Source: Lepisosteus oculatus
Lineage: Eukaryota > Chordata > Actinopteri > Semionotiformes > Lepisosteidae
Direction: 5' to 3'
DNA: 64,000 bases
Assembly (NCBI RefSeq): GCF_040954835.1
Contig: NC_090706.1
Location: 31,939,148 to 32,003,147 of the forward strand
Shown here piece after piece: positions 1 to 12,848 of this stretch. The notes beneath the pieces are model-generated. The model was given only the letters and a program-made list of their open reading frames with translations, did not search any database and was not told the DNA's origin. A program made the position numbers and the translations under genes. Each line of letters starts with the position of its first letter. The first letter of the stretch is position 1.

Positions 1-323
1 CAAAGAGGTACAGTATATCACTTTTGTTTTGTTTTGAAAACAGCAAACAATTATAGTTAAGGCCTAATCTGAACTGTTGCATTGTCATTTATATTCTTTT
101 CATTAATGAAGTTTACAACAAGTTAATTAAATTAAATGTGGTTCTGCCCCCTGGTTTCCTTCTCTCTTCCATTGGGAAGATAATTTCTAAATAGATTAAA
201 ATTCACCAAGAATCTTTGTACAAGTGTTAAATCTCTGTATCTGTGTGTCTCATGGAGAGCAAGCTGGGGTATGCGAAAGGACAAATTCCTAATGCAAGAA
301 ATTGTAAAGGGTTAATAAATTGA

Positions 324-325
<2 letters not shown>

Positions 326-373
<48 letters not shown>
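326..373. repeat. (TTA)n microsatellite
   Basis: An uninterrupted trinucleotide tract of about 16 TTA/ATT units. It lies in the AT-rich DNA upstream of the WD40 exons. Long pure tracts of this kind are usually length-polymorphic. Confidence 0.95.
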
Positions 374-374
<1 letters not shown>

Positions 375-1720
375 ATATAAGTTTTTCTAGTATGACTGAA
401 TGTAAAGAAAATGGAGAAATGTGTTTTGCATTGTTTAATATGTTAGTTCTTTGACAAACCTCATATCAGTGTTGCAGAAAATCTAGAATGTTAGGATCCA
501 AGAGACCACTCACCAAATAATTTTAAAGCAGTGCTGAGCAGTGAAAAAAATAAATAACAAAAGAAATAAGGATCAAGTGTACTGCTAAAAAGAGGAAAAC
601 AGCTGCACTTCTTTATAGAAATGTTTTGTTTTTACTGTAGTCTGTCATGATTAGCTTAGTGAAAAGCTGAAAAGACTTGATCTGGACTCTGTTCAAAATG
701 ACAATAACATGCTGAGCTGTTAGGGATCAGGGTGCATAAATGGAAATGAAATTTCCAAGGAGATGAAATAAACATAATAAATTACATGTATGTTGCAGAT
801 TGCAAAAGGTGGAATTTCACCAGGATTATTCAAGAAAAAGTTTAATGAAACATGTCTTGAAAGAAAATGCATGTCTTAAAATGAATCCTTATTCAATGAT
901 CTAAAATGGGTGTATAGCCTCCTTTTGTCTTTAACGTTCACTTATAAAGTACAGTAAGTCACTTGATTTTTTTAACTTCAAGAGATATATTAAGAGGGTG
1001 TCTTTTAAGAATATGCTGTGCTTGCATTAGTTTTGTCTTCCTTTTTGTTTATCATAAACTTTCACCATTTTCTGGTAACACGTAAAGACATATCAGGAAA
1101 AATATGTCTAGTCCCTGGTCCCTATTTACATAATGCCTTTGAATATGTATATTAGCACCCTTTATGACAACACAATAAAGTAAGGTTTTAAAAAAGGCTG
1201 TATTGTTTTTTTTTTCTCTGAAAGTCCTAGGGGGTTTAGTGTATGCTCAGTGCTTCCACAAACAGGAAGGATAGCAATGGAGCTCTCAGAAATCTCCTTG
1301 TGATGAGGAGCTGGAAATTCCCCTCAGCTAATTACTTTATAAAAATGCAGGAAATGTGCACTATCCTGAAATATTTGACTAACACGGTTGTTAAATACTG
1401 GAATCACATGCCCCCACATCTTCATAGAAAAGACATGGAGGAATTTCTGAATTTCTGTGGTTATCACAATAATGTATTATAGACCTCATCTAAAGCTGAT
1501 ATGAAACATTTCTTAATATACTGTATACAGTATTAACATACCATATATATTTACGAAGTTGCCTGGATACTCACCTGTTTTAATATCACTGTTAATGATT
1601 TTTGTAATTGCACTGTGTTGTTCATTTTTAACATAAATAATTCTGGAAAGCTCTCCACTTAGACAATTGTTTAGTGGATATATTACACAGTTTGAAGAAT
1701 TTAATTTAATAAGGAAAATG

Positions 1721-1797
1721 TAATGGTTTATTCCAATCTGAAAAGAAGAAAAGAAACACACCGTTTCAGCTGTGGAGCCTTCTTCAGCCTTCCTGCT
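1721..1797. repeat. Short dispersed repeat, copy 1
   Basis: Contains a TTTATT-rich start, a purine run (GAAAAGAAGAAAAGAAACA) and a GCTGTGGAGCCTTCTTCAGC end. A diverged copy with the same order of motifs lies at about 3608-3678. Two copies 1.9 kb apart with unique flanks point to a dispersed element end rather than a gene part. I cannot assign the family. Confidence 0.6.
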
Positions 1798-2120
1798 GAC
1801 ACAGCTACCTACTTTAATTAAATATATGATTATAATTCAGAAAAATAATCAGATTTAAAAAATACATTTTAAATAAACCATGGAATGCAAATTTCTAACT
1901 AAAAATACTGAAATGTATCATTGTGGGCACCCTGATCATGCAGGATGACAAAGAGCAAGCAGGATGACTAAGAGTGAATAAGTCATTATTTTTCCATACT
2001 GCAGGAAAATAAATGCTAATAAGATAATAAGCTTGTCGAAAAAGTCTTAAATCATGAAACTCATTAAGAGGTTAAAGCAAATACCTGTACTGCCCCTTCA
2101 TTGTTCCTTGAATTTTTCAG

Positions 2121-4419
2121 GAATGAGTTTGCTTACTCCTCCAGCGATGGGCTTATCTACTTGCGCCAGTTCAGCCCTGTGGGCAGAGAGATGAAGCTAA
2201 TCAATGTGATGCGGGGGCACGAGAGTGATGTCACTGCTGTCATATGGCACCACAGTCGAAGTCAGTGGATCAGCGGCTCAGAGGACAGCACCATACGTAT
2301 ATGGGTACGAGATGGGATGTTGCTACTCTATAGATACAGAAGAAAAGCAAATGTGTTTGAGAACTGGTCAGAATTACTGAGTGCATACAGTATGTCAGTC
2401 TCACAATAGGTATACAAGTTGATGAGTGAAGTGTTTTTTCCCTTTTAGATCATTTAACTCCAATAGCTTTTCCTTCAGTTAAAAGATGAACATATATTTT
2501 AACTCTAATTTCATTTTAAACTACATGGCAGATTCACAGTATAGGTCTTATTCAATTTCTGAAAACCCAGATGACACTGAAAGCATTTTATGCTGTGCCA
2601 GTAATATCAATAATATTTTGGCACTAACACTCCCTTCTGAAATCAAACAGTTAAAGGACTTGATTCTCCAAAGTTATGGTATGATTATTTCAAAATATGA
2701 CTGAATTTATCCATTCACCTGTCACAGAACTTTCTTTACACAGAACTGCCATTGTTCTGTGTGGAAAGTCATCTGTTATACCACAGTTCAACACATAGCA
2801 TTACAAAAACATGCAGAGCAATTGTTCTCCAAGCTAATTTGTTTGAATTTGATTCCCACTCTCTTTAGTTCAACAAAGTTTCCATTTCAGCACAAGGGCA
2901 AATACACAGACAGTATTAATGTATCCTAGCTAAGATTAAGGAGTTTCATGATCTGTTATTAACAACATATTCCGCAGATAGGGAAAAAAATCTTAATCAA
3001 GAACTAGACTTCCTTTTTGTGTTGCATCTGCAACATGTAAGATGAAAATTATGTGTATAACAGAACTTTAACTTAAAGACACTTTAAATATTTAACCATA
3101 GTTATTGGGATCTTTCAGAGTGTTTTTTTCTTTCAGAGTGAAAATGGCATGCAATGTGAAAACATCTTATTCACAAATGGAGCTGTAGGCTGCCTTGCCT
3201 TTGACCATTTCAATGGCTGTCTCTTGGCTGGAGTACTAAACGTGTTAAGGTACCTTATAGGCTACACCTGATATATAAAAAAAGGTGCTCTGTAGTGACT
3301 GGAGTCGGAGTTTTCACTGTTGCTAGAGGATCTTCTCTAAACCTTCTTTAAGATGTTGAACAGCTGTATATGGAGCACAATCATTTTAACTCACAAATCT
3401 CTGAGATAGAAACATTGAATTGGGATGATGCTGTTGTAGCCTTAAACGGGGTATTACACTTAAAATTTGTCTACAGGTCATCATTATTGTAAATCATAAA
3501 TTGTTTGCAAATAATTTACCTGGTAAAATGAAAGAATAAATATATATATGGAAGTTGAAGCAGATAGCTGCATCAGTATGCATAAGCTGCAAAGGAAGAG
3601 GTAAAGGTTTATTGAAAAAACAGAAAGGAAAAGAAAAGACAACATTTCGGCTGTGGAGTCTTCATCAGGGATGTAAGAATCTTTTAGGATCTTTCAGATC
3701 CTAAGCAAAGACTCAGTACAAAGACTTTCAGTAGTGAAAATTCTCATTCAGTATAAACAGCCGTTCTGAGATAATTTCTCCTCCCCAAGTGAGACTAGAA
3801 CTAAATAAAAGGAATAAGCCTTACGCAGTTGTAATATTAATTTTAATTTTTAATTTTTGTTCAGCTCATATTATTTTTTAATGTAGTAATTTTACTTTTT
3901 TTTCTTTTCAGGGTGTATGACCTGGATTCATGTTTACAAGTGCAGTCTCGTCATGGGCACACAGATACCATTCGTGCTGTTTTACATATCCCAGAAAGGA
4001 ATCAGGTGAATTAACAACTAAAGATGCCAACATTAGAATACCTATTAGGATAAACACTTCAATGTGGTTTTCAAATACTGGTTAAACTTTAGAATTCATA
4101 ACCTTTCTACATATTGTGATTTCTATTTCAGTAGTTCAGTCAAATCCTTATTAATGTGATGCAGAGATGACACTTATTAAAGGTATGCTTTAAGTGTCTT
4201 AGATCAAATACATTTGCTTTGTATTGAGCAGTATTAGTCCTAGTATGTATGGTTGTTCTTAATTCACAAAGTGAATTTAAACAGTTATCTTCTTGCTTAT
4301 ATCTAGGAAGAGTCAGACAATACACTTATTATATTTTATCTTCTGTTCTTTAGTACATCACAGGCTCTTCAGACAAAACAATACAGATGTGGAACACCTA
4401 CAGCAAGTCTCCTCCTTGA
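2121..4419 (+). CDS. WD40-repeat protein, C-terminal exons (5' part outside window)
   Basis: Four exons join in phase: 2121-2304, 3137-3249, 3912-4005 and 4354-4419 (stop TGA). All have good AG acceptors and GT donors. The first exon enters in phase 2, so at least one more exon lies upstream. The translation shows WD40 landmarks in order: a GHESDVTAVIWH strand ending in SGSEDSTIRIW, a degenerate blade (GAVGCLAFDHFNGCLLAG), then a GHTDTIRAVLHIPERN strand ending in TGSSDKTIQMWN shortly before the stop. These are the last blades of a beta-propeller, typically a protein-interaction scaffold. I do not recognise the orthologue. AATAAA near 4639 and 5618 are candidate poly(A) signals. The WD40 call is firm; function is unknown. 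Confidence 0.85.
3608..3678. repeat. Short dispersed repeat, copy 2
   Basis: Shares with 1721-1797 the order TTTATT, purine run with AAAAGAAAAGA, then TTTCGGCTGTGGAGTCTTCATCAG. It lies in the intron between the second and third visible WD40 exons, in the same orientation as copy 1. Confidence 0.6.
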
Positions 4420-5694
4420 AGTGCATTTAAACAAAGCAGCAAGCACCTTCTTCAATTACTTGAATTATTCAGAATTGTATACGTTAAATGGCATTTTAAC
4501 CCTTTTGATTTTGTGAGCTTTATTTTACCCTTATGGCCATATTTGTGATGTTAATTTCAGATATCAAACACAAGGATAGCGGTGATCTAGCTTCCCCAGA
4601 CTTGAGATAGAAGGCACTCATCAAAAAAGAAAAGTAAAAATAAACCCATAAAAAAACCATAAAATTTGTCCTAATTAAGCGCTTGCAATTCCAAATTTCC
4701 TTTGGAAGACATTTTCTTAAATGTCACAGGTCATTCCATTCACTGAACTGGAATTGCTTGAACTCACTGGTTTTTCAAATCTTAAAACTTAGTACTGTAT
4801 ATCCCCTTCACCCTCCCAAAAAATCACACATGGCAGTGAGTTTCAAAGTGGATTTTGTGACGTAACATAAAAAAACTAAACAAAGTGATCTTAGTTAGAC
4901 TATACCTAAAGGAAAAAAACTGATTTGCATCATGGAGTGTATGAATGTTACTATGCACTGTGCATAATATTAAGTATTTGCATTATTATCTCTCTACATT
5001 TTTAGAGAGAAAATCATGCAAAAGTCATTGCACAAGTCATGATCTGCTCTTTGAGAGCAGTAATTCACTGCACTCAATAGGCATTGCTCCTTCACAGAAG
5101 CCAAATGTTAAGCAGAGAAGGTTAAAGAAATTAGGTAAGAACAACATTTCCTTTTAAAATTATTATAACTACATTTTGAAACATTTTTTCTGCCTTTAGA
5201 AATATTTTTAACATAATTGTTCAGTAGGAAATCTATTTGAAGCATATAATGAATTCTGTCTTCAAAATATGTACAGTAACTGTCTCACTTCATCTTTTAG
5301 ATGTTTTTCCTTTGTCTTGATTTGAGAACCAATGCATGTACTGCTATCATTTATCTATTACTACTGTAAATATAAAATGGCTTTTCTGACAATGTATAAA
5401 TGATGTTGGTTAATGCTTACTGTATTTCATGTTTACAACTTGTGGAAACTTTATTTTTTCAAGTGAAACAAAATGCAAATTTACTTAATGCTTAATGGAT
5501 TATACCCCCTGTAAATGTATAATTAAATCTGAAATTGGGTAATGTATGTTCTTGTTTACAATGATTTTCTTTCCCGACTACTACAGTTTACACTTTACCC
5601 ATTTGAGGTAAAGATCTGAATAAATATTAATATGGTTGTATTTATATAAATCTTTGTATTTATGTGGCTGCTTTGCAGCCACAGGACCTGAAAG

Positions 5695-6160
5695 CTTTAC
5701 AATCATTGAGTCTGCTCTATACCAGCACATTCTAGAGGTATTTTGAGACCATCTGTCCAACAGCTAAAGCTTAGCCAAAAATGGATCAGCTAACGAGACA
5801 ATGATCAAAAACACACCAGTAAATCTACAACTGAATAGCTGAAACAGAAAAGAATCAGGATTATGGAATGCCCAGGTCAAAGTCCACACCTCAACACCAT
5901 TGAAATGCTGTGGTGGGAAATCAAGAGAGCAGTTTATGAATGAATGCCCCTTAAAAATCACTGAGCTGAAGTAGTTTTGTAAGTAGGAACGGGCCAGAAT
6001 TCCTCCCAGGTGATGTAAGAAACTGATAAACTCAGTTTATTTCAAGTAATTAGTACTGTAAGGACTTGGTGATGACTAGATGAAGGTCTGATCTGTTTTA
6101 ATATGCAAAACCATAGGATCATAGGGGGAGATTACTTTCTTTTCCACATCACTGTATATC
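5695..6160 (+). mobile_element. Degenerate Tc1/mariner-like DNA transposon remnant
   Basis: The stretch keeps the nucleotide skeleton of the 3' half of a Tc1-like transposase gene: words equivalent to a QDND block near 5800, then CCACACCTCAACACCATTGA near 5885, the counterpart of the PDLNPIE motif holding the last catalytic acidic residue. A tail follows that ends in a GGGGGAGATTACTTTC motif (6125-6140), common near the 3' end of fish Tc1 elements. Frame is disrupted and no 5' half is visible, so this is a dead fragment. Confidence 0.7.
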
Positions 6161-6499
6161 TCCCCACTGAGACACTTTGAGACCAGATTCAGTTTTAAAT
6201 ATATATTTTAAGAGACTTACTTTAAGTTTTTAAATTTAACATTGCACCTTAGCTAAATTGGGTACTGTTGCCCTATTGTAAAATAATTCATTTTTAGAAT
6301 TATTTTCTTTTTATTTTAGGCTTTAGAGACAACAAGTTTTAGATCTGATGATCATCCATTCAGATTTGCATTTTAGGGTTATAGTGTCCTACTAATACCT
6401 TCTCCAGTATTTATTTCTATCAGGAGATTAACAAAAGTAAGCAAAACTGAAGCCTATATGCAAAATAAAATTTAAACTTAAGGACTGTATCTGCAATAC

Positions 6500-6690
6500 A
6501 GTTTCAGTATTGACAGGGCAAGAGCTGGCCCCACTAACACCTCTTCCAGTGTTTTTTTCCCAGGAGGTCTAACATCCAGGTACTGACCAGGCTCACACCT
6601 GCTTAGCTTCAGTGGGTTATCAGTTGTAAGTTACAGGGTGATATGGCTACATAATTTCACTTTGCAATCCTGTCCTTCTAGGACAGACCT
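6500..6690. repeat. Probable dispersed repeat, family unassigned
   Basis: A locally GC-richer block holding GGCTCACACCTGCTTAGCTTCAGTGGG and ACAGGGTGATATGGCT-type words, which contrast with the AT-rich flanks and resemble the body of fish SINE-like repeats. No internal second copy or target-site duplication was found. Confidence 0.35.
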
Positions 6691-6918
6691 CAGGTTCTTA
6701 TGAGAACTCAGCAGCTTTATGATAAAGGATGGATCATACATGGCATACAGTTTATTTTTTTATTTGGTTCAAAAGCTAATGGAAGGCACAGTGCAGGGTT
6801 AACAACACAATGAAATATACAGTAATATCTAAAAATTTAATCCTGCTTCCACTGATTGGTTTTTAAAAGAGTACTGTATAAATGCTGTTTTTTTTATTGC
6901 AGCTTCTATACTTTGAAA

Positions 6919-9900
6919 ATGAAACCCTGTGGACTTCTTCCTTGTATGCTGGTTTTGATTTTTATTTCTAGTAAGTGGTTTGTCACCGTTTTTCTCTTTT
7001 ATATATTTTTATTTTTAAATGCTATTATTACTGTGATTGCAGTGTAGAGGTCCAAATCCCACATAAATCAAGCCATTTACCAATGAGGCACCACATATGG
7101 TGGACATACAGAATATGTACATAATATACATTTTCCTTGAGAATTCATGAGGGCTGATTTTCAAAAGTTTCTGTTCCTGCAGAAAGCAGTTTATACAATA
7201 TCACATTTGAAGGCTGTATTTTAAAATATGAACTTAACCTGTGTGAAATATTTTATGTTTGTGATTTTTTTGCCCTAGGTATCCAAATGGACATCATTGA
7301 TCAATTAAATCTCTGCAAACAGTGCAATGTAAACAGCAACTGCTGCATACCGTCTATTAACAATTTTTACCAACAGAGTATTGGATGGTCTTTCCATCTT
7401 GGTAAGCTTGCCTATCTTTAGATGATAGTTCCTGGAATCTGAAACGATGAAAGATTCTTCATTCTCTCTGAAGGAAATTACTGATCCTGTTTAAAATTAA
7501 AAGCAAAAAGACTATTATTCTGCATCTTTAAAATATTGACAGTGGTGTTCAACTCCTTTTTAATCTGAGCAATTAACTCTCAGTTCTGTTCTAGTAAACA
7601 CCTAATTTTCTTCTTTACTACGAGGAAGGCCTTGGAACAAATTTGAATTTATTATTACCTATATCAGGTTATGCTTTGATGAATTTTGTCAAAGCAATTA
7701 TCTATCTGGTCCCTTTGCCACTCTAGTTCAGTTCATACCTTACAACAACCTACCCTAATTATTACCCCCAGTAAATTATATTTCATTGTGTTACAACCAG
7801 AATTGAATCTGGATAATTAATCTATGAGTTCTATAATGGAGTAATGGTGGATTTTCATCAGATATCTGACCACTCATTTTTAAGTACTTAAAGTATGTGT
7901 TATGATCATAAGTCCCTCCTCTTAAGGGCACTCCGGCTCTTTCTTGTTTGCTTGATTGTCCTGCACCTGACTCCTATCCAGCCCCTCCCTACAAAAGCCA
8001 GATGCTCCTACCATTCTGGGCTCAACATTGGAAGATGGACGCCTGGAAGCCCTCCTACCAGTGGGTCCAGGAGAGGCTCGACGGCAAAGGCTTCGCAACG
8101 GCGTCCTGGTCATCTGGGTCTTGCAGCTTGGAGCTTGGTGCTTGGAGCGCCTGGCCCTGTTACACCTTTTTATTCCCCCGACCTTTCACCAGATCCCGCT
8201 CCGGCTTTTAACTTTTGTCTTGTCTGTCTTGGATGGATGACCCGGCTCTGGACTTTAGCTCCAACTCTGGATTTCCCTTACGGACTCCTGCTGGGCTGTC
8301 GCATGGGCTACGCCCCCCCCGAGCACCAGTGCACTGTCGACACGCCCCCTTGTTCTTCTATCAGCCCCACTCCTAGTCTTCTTTCCCGCATGTTTGTTAC
8401 ACTCCCTTCTGGATTCTATCGTCTGCATAGGGTCCTGATTAACACTGCGTGACAGTATGCAAGGAACCGATGATCATATATCTCATCGAAAGAGTTTGTC
8501 GTAAATTGTTAAAGAAAAAAAAGACAGCAAATTGTGTGTTTTGAATATTTTATTTTATTTTCTCCTATACCTGACAGTTGAAACTGATTTGAAGGCAATA
8601 AATCAATGCTGTGTCAACGTGTCTTTAAACATTCCTGACGGCATTACTTCCTGTAAGTGCTGTTGTTTTTTACACTTTTTAAAATTTTCATAGATTACGG
8701 AATGTTTTCAAGTTCCTTAATTGTATTGTGTTATATTTATTTAATATTTGGTTTCTCCAGCTGCCTGCAAATCCCTGGCGGAAAACATTACGAATGTATG
8801 CCTCTCGGAAAATAATTTTACAGATCACATGTTTTGTGGTAAGCACTTCAGCAGATAATGCATGCCTTATTAAAAAGTTGTTCTCGTATGGTATTTTTTT
8901 CTTACAAGTTTTATTATTTTCTTTATTTTTGTAGTCAATACTTCTAAAACACCAGGAAAAGTAATTTGTTCTATTAATTTAACTTATGTTTTATCTATCT
9001 AGTTCTCAATCTACAGTATGTACAGTATTACTCAGTTGTTTCCTGGCTTATTAATGACCCAGTTTGAGCAGCTGGGTTTTCAGATTTTTTATCCTTCTAA
9101 AGTTAGATTTATTATTAACATCAGGCCTTTTATAACAATATCATTTTTATTGTCAATATATTTCAGTATTATAACTATATTCTCCTTCCATTTTTCAGTA
9201 ATATTCAAGGACTGCCTGAAAGGTATTTTTTTCTCAGTGTTCATTCCTAAGACACATGCTTTCTATTGTATATGGACCCAAATAATACTAATTAAGAAAT
9301 AAAAGGGATATTTCTAAAGATTACTTCTCTGCAGTATATAATTGGCCTGCAATTATCTGAAACTTATTGTAAAATATTTAAGTTTTAAGTCAAATAACAG
9401 ATAACTGTAGAATATGAAATATTTTAGTATGTAAGAGGAGAGAGATTATAAAATAAGTATTGAAGGACATACAGTCAGAACCTCTATGAAATGTTCCACT
9501 GGGTTGCAGCAATGGCCGTGATGATAGGGTTGGTGGTGGTGTATTTTTGCAATAAAAGCTGGAAATGTATCTATATCTAGTGAGTAGTGATTGGCAGGAA
9601 ATACATTCAAGCTCTGTCCTGAATGCATACTGTATTCATCAATAGAATGATTGATTACAAATGGCTTTCCACAGATTCGCGGTATTTTGAATTTTATAAA
9701 GGTAAAACTAAAGCCTTTTACTCATCCCTCTCACAATTCTACAATTCATCAATTAGTTTAAGCACACGTTTTCTGTATTTTTAGTTAGCCATTTCTTGAA
9801 CATTTTCACCCTCAGAAGGCATGTTTAACTTTATTTTAATCCATTTGTCTTTAATTTTTTATTTAATGTACACATATCACAGAAGTAATCGATCTAATTA

Positions 9901-11027
9901 TTATGTGTTTTTTGTACCTCTGATTGCAGCTTACACTGTTCAAATAAAAACAAATAGCACAGAAGTTCCTGAAGGCAATGACCTTACATTGTCCTGTGCC
10001 AATTATGTTCCTAAAGTGACTCAATTGTTTTATTGGTTCAAAGATGACCAGTTCTTGAAACTTACTAATTCAAGTAATCTGACATTAAGAAATGTGTTGC
10101 AAAACTACACTGGAATGTACCACTGTACTGTGAAAACACCATGTCTAAATCTGACTTCAAATAAACTTCATATTACTGTTAAAAGTAAGTACGTCTTAAT
10201 TTATATTTTTTAAATACATTTTTCAACATGTTCTATAATATTTACAGAGAAACAGAATATAATGTTATTATTATTTATGGTTTTGTCTTTGATTATACAA
10301 CCAGGTGATGGTTTTATACTACTTCTTCTGTGTGGCTTGGCTGCTGGGATATTTGTCTTTGGCTTGGCTGTCATGATGAGATGCATACTTAAAAAATCAA
10401 GAGGTAAGGTTTTGTGTTCCTGCTCTACTTTGAAATAGCTGTCCCTCTAAATGTAGCACCATTAATAAGGTATACTGTAGCAGTGCACAGATAAATGTGA
10501 CCTACTGTATACTAGTAATATCAGAACTAAATATTTACAGACTTTTAGAAAAGCAAGAAACAGTTGTCTGTAGTTTGCCAAAACCATGACTTGCCAGGTG
10601 CGTGCAGGCTTACAGTGATGCCAGTGTGAGACACACAGCACTCCTCCAGCTGGTGCCAACTGTGCTGTTGGGCACTTGCAGCATGCCAAAAAACTATGAG
10701 AGGTGGCATGCCCCCACCTCAAAATGTGCTCTCACTCTTATTTTTCTCCATGCAGCCGCAAGCTGACAATTGATCAATCGGATGGACATTTAAAACATAT
10801 TTTAAAATTTTAATGTCCATGTTTAAAAACAATATCACCTATCCATGATCATTTGCCAATACATTTGCTTTTGCATTAAGAAGTACACATTTGTGTATCT
10901 GCCTGTAACATTATACTTTAACACCTTTTTTTTATTTTCATCTTCACCTTTTAATTTTCTGTTGTATTTCTTCACAGCCCAAAACACAAAAAGAAATGAG
11001 ATGCATATCTACGCCAACGCTACTTAA
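6919..11027 (+). CDS. Single-pass immunoglobulin-superfamily receptor
   Basis: Seven exons, all split in phase 1 (the classic Ig-domain exon phase): 6919-6970, 7279-7401, 8578-8652, 8761-8838, 9930-10184, 10305-10403 and 10978-11027. They encode 243 residues. Residues 1-17 are a signal peptide (MKPCGLLPCMLVLIFIS). Exons 2-4 (about 19-110) encode a short cysteine-rich region with CKQC and two CC pairs and several N-glycosylation sequons. Exon 5 (about 111-195) is one Ig domain: first Cys in LTLSCANY, core WF, then YTGMYHC. Exon 6 is the transmembrane helix (about 198-222) followed by RCILKKSR. The 16-residue tail ends IYANAT; YAN fits the pYxN Grb2-SH2 consensus, and there is no clear ITIM or ITAM. 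A polypyrimidine-AG acceptor at 6902 implies an upstream 5'UTR exon. Likely a leukocyte surface receptor; orthologue not recognised. Confidence 0.82.
7898..8454. mobile_element. Solo LTR (LTR retrotransposon/ERV fossil)
   Basis: A 557-bp GC-rich insert in intron 2 of the Ig receptor gene. It begins TGTTATGATC and ends GCGTGACA, and is bounded by a perfect 5-bp target-site duplication GTATG (7893-7897 and 8455-8459). TG...CA ends, 5-bp duplication and absence of internal genes define a solo LTR. It belongs to the same broad family as the element at 12332-12848. The exact superfamily (Gypsy/ERV-like) is inferred only from structure; the intact duplication suggests moderate age. Confidence 0.88.
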
Positions 11028-12331
11028 ATTTCTATAATTTTGTAACATTCTATACAGTGTATGACCTATAATGGCCTTTTGCAAAATTCTGGGTGCAGCT
11101 CAATCTTTAGATCTACTGTGGAGGAAATGGTCAGTAATGTTTGTGGGGGGCCTCTTTAAAAAATGGGCAGTCTACTATTGTTATAAAAGGCAATGTTTTT
11201 TTTTTTCATTTACTGGGTAAAGGCAAAAAAAGTGTTTCAAAAACACTATTTCTATTGTAAAAGAATTGCCTGTACAGTTGTTGAACCAAAGTCTTTACTC
11301 ATGCTACTGTATATGGTATACCAGGCTATTCAATACAGGAAAGGAAGACTTTACAAACAGCTTCCATTAAAATGTTACCTGATTTTACGTTTAGAAGTTA
11401 AATGCTACTTTTTATCACATATTTGAATTTGCTTGATATGGGGCCTGGTTGTAATCTTATCTTCAAGATACACATATATTATACAGCAAATGGAAAACCA
11501 GAAGACTGCTTGGAAATTCAAACATGGACTCTGGACATCTAATGAAATCATGTGAAATCTAGTGTTGCTTATTGATTTCATTATTTTTGTTTTGTTGACA
11601 AATTAAAATGATATATTTTGTTTCCCCTCTATTTTTGTACTTAAGACTCCTTATTTGGAAATTTGTTTTTGCAAAATAGAATGATGACAGCATCTGTTTC
11701 CTGCTAATTCTAAAAGTGTACCAAACTGGATGCAACTTTAAAACTGAGAACAGGAAGCACTTATGTATGCAAAGAGTTATGGGTGTGTGGAACAATCTAA
11801 CCAGTAATGTTACACAAGCCATAATTTCACATCTCATTTGTAAGCGTTTTTATGTTCCTACCCCTAAATTATACTTCAGTAGAAAATATGCACTATTTAA
11901 TACTGTTTACCTAAGACAGCTTGTATCTGGATGATTACATTTTGTTGTATATAGAAGACATTGTATACTTAAACTGTATACTATAATAATTATATAACAT
12001 GTAGAACGTGTATCTCTGTTTTTTATTTTGAAATTAAAAATATTATTTGATAAGGAGTCAAGGGGTAAGTGAAACATGGGTGGTTATTATATATGGACTG
12101 AATATAGTTTGAACTGAATTACATTTACATACTGTATAGAATGTACAGTATTTTTAATATAGTACACGTTTATTTTAAACTTACACATAAATGTACTTGT
12201 AACACTTTGAAGTTTTGAGCGAATTTGGACAGGTAGTGGTCATTGTTCATGAGTTAAATTGTACAGTATGTTTTAATATTGGCTTTGGTCTTCATGCATT
12301 TTAAAATGAGGTTCCTAACCCAAGAGAAGAC

Positions 12332-12848
12332 TGTTACGATCCCTGCTTCAGAAGAAGACGTAGATCACGCTGAATTAGGCAACCTATCTGATCACTTATT
12401 CACCACCACACCTCCAGCACATTATATACTTAAGCAGTCTTCCCTAACCTCCTCGCTCAGTATTGGTTTTCTGTGTGAGCTTCATTACTGCTTTACGCTT
12501 TTTTCTCGTTTGCACCTTTTCGGCTTTGGAACTGCTTTTTGTCTGTTGGACCTATGGCTTTTGGTTTATGGCTTGGCTCTGGAAAGTATTTTCCTTGTTT
12601 TTGGACTCCTGGCTTTCTCCTTTGAGCTACGGCTTCTGGATAATGACTCGGGTTTGGCAAGTACCCCTCCCGGTTTTGGATTTCTGGCTTTATCCTCTTA
12701 ACTACGGCTCTTGAGTTACGGCTTTGAATTGGCAATCACACTCAGTCGATTTAGGATTATTGGCTTCCCCTTTTGAATTGCAGAAAAGATCTTTTACAGG
12801 ATTATTTTCCAGCTCTCGCATTAGGGTTTATTTCTTAGTTTCGTAACA
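12332..12848. mobile_element. Solo LTR, related family (fossil)
   Basis: A 517-bp segment that begins TGTTACGATC and ends CGTAACA, flanked by a perfect 5-bp duplication AAGAC (12327-12331 and 12849-12853). A TATATACTTAAG-like promoter word lies at about 12424, as expected inside an LTR. Its termini resemble those of the solo LTR at 7898-8454, although the interiors differ, so these are probably two subfamilies. No internal retroelement region is present. Confidence 0.85.

Larger units (their letters stand above)
1..2120. other. Non-coding DNA 5' of the visible WD40 exons
   Basis: Probably intron or upstream DNA of the WD40 gene. I found no WD40-like exon here and no other convincing coding exon; the ORFs present are short and have no recognisable composition or motif. 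It holds the TTA microsatellite and one copy of the dispersed repeat. Confidence 0.6.

Noticed and set aside
7895-8452. 185-codon plus-strand ORF
   Set aside because: It lies almost exactly within the solo LTR; the length reflects GC-rich LTR sequence, with no protein motif.
12279-12735. Overlapping ORFs of 140, 83 and 80 codons
   Set aside because: Inside the second solo LTR, on both strands, with low-complexity Leu/Phe/Gly or Lys/Pro composition.
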